Shown here: piece by piece, positions 63,876-64,000 of the stretch | How the letters are laid out: every line of letters starts with the position of its first letter | Position numbering within the stretch: position 1 is the stretch's first letter | Assembly (NCBI RefSeq): GCF_000770305.1 | Contig: NZ_JNVB01000003.1 | Coordinates: 62,001 to 126,000 of the forward strand | From: Erwinia oleae | GTDB taxonomy: Bacteria; Pseudomonadota; Gammaproteobacteria; Enterobacterales; Enterobacteriaceae | Direction of reading: 5' to 3' | Length of the DNA: 64,000 nucleotides | The notes under the pieces: generated by a model | What the model saw: the letters and a program-made list of their open reading frames with translations, nothing else | Told to the model about the DNA's origin: nothing | Databases searched by the model: none | Translations under genes and position numbers: made by a program

Positions 63876-64000
63876 TGCGACACTCCTGTAACCGGAGCAT
63901 GCAGTATGCCGCGCTGTTCAAAGCGCCTGAAATAGCAAAAACAAATGAGGTCATGCGTTTTATGGCAATAGCCGCAGCCGCTTTTTGTGAGCCATTTAAA

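Overview
The window is chromosomal DNA from an enteric gammaproteobacterium (Enterobacterales). The housekeeping genes (parE, ygiN, mdaB, parC, plsC, ftsP, dkgA, yqhC, yghB, metC, exbB, exbD) match their E. coli counterparts closely in sequence and in order. qseBC and yqhD are absent, and unfamiliar genes sit between the conserved blocks. This fits Erwiniaceae (Pantoea, Erwinia, Mixta) or a near relative better than Escherichia. The genus is inference only.

Bases 1-13900 hold this conserved backbone: topoisomerase IV (parE truncated by the window edge, parC complete), lipid and divisome genes, methionine biosynthesis, and TonB energisation behind a Fur box. A periplasmic cyclohexadienyl-dehydratase-like gene (pheC type) is inserted upstream of parC. 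Bases 13900-22170 are accessory: zinT behind a Zur box, an MHYT-GGDEF-EAL membrane protein behind a canonical flagellar sigma-28 promoter, a ydcR-type MocR regulator, a damaged ylaC, an LprI-like secreted protein, and a LysR/SDR/tautomerase group.

Bases 22175-59948 are a complete secondary (Flag-2, lateral-type) flagellar locus. The order is lfhAB-lfiRQPNM (reverse), lafK-lfiEFGHIJ (forward), a cargo cassette, lfgNM and lfgA (reverse), lfgB-L and lafW (forward), a membrane regulator pair lafZ plus partner (reverse), then lafA and lafBCDEFSTU (forward). All export, rod, hook, filament, stator and sigma-factor genes look intact, so the system should be buildable. No chemotaxis gene is present, and LfiM lacks the usual N-terminal CheY-docking motif.

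The most unusual part is the cargo between lfiJ and lfgN (35522-39360). It encodes a two-domain glycosyltransferase, a Cys-rich protein resembling FliB flagellin lysine methylases, a TagD-like glycerol-3-phosphate cytidylyltransferase and a TagB/TagF-like glycerophosphotransferase. The last gene is stop-start coupled (TAATG) to lfgN. Together they suggest a teichoic-acid-like glycerophosphate decoration of the secondary flagellum. Two tandem FlgM-like anti-sigma genes precede it, each behind a promoter of the form TTAAGTTW-N11-GYCGCTTT. The flagellin gene has a closely similar promoter. This is a distinct sigma-28 consensus that differs from the canonical one upstream of the MHYT gene. Near-perfect sigma-54 promoters precede lfgB and lafB, fitting the sigma-54 activator LafK.

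Bases 59949-64000 hold a cupin gene, a class-C beta-lactamase-like lipoprotein, a PhnD-like binding protein and a fatty acid desaturase whose 3' end appears frameshifted. No rRNA, tRNA, CRISPR array, insertion sequence or transposase was recognised.
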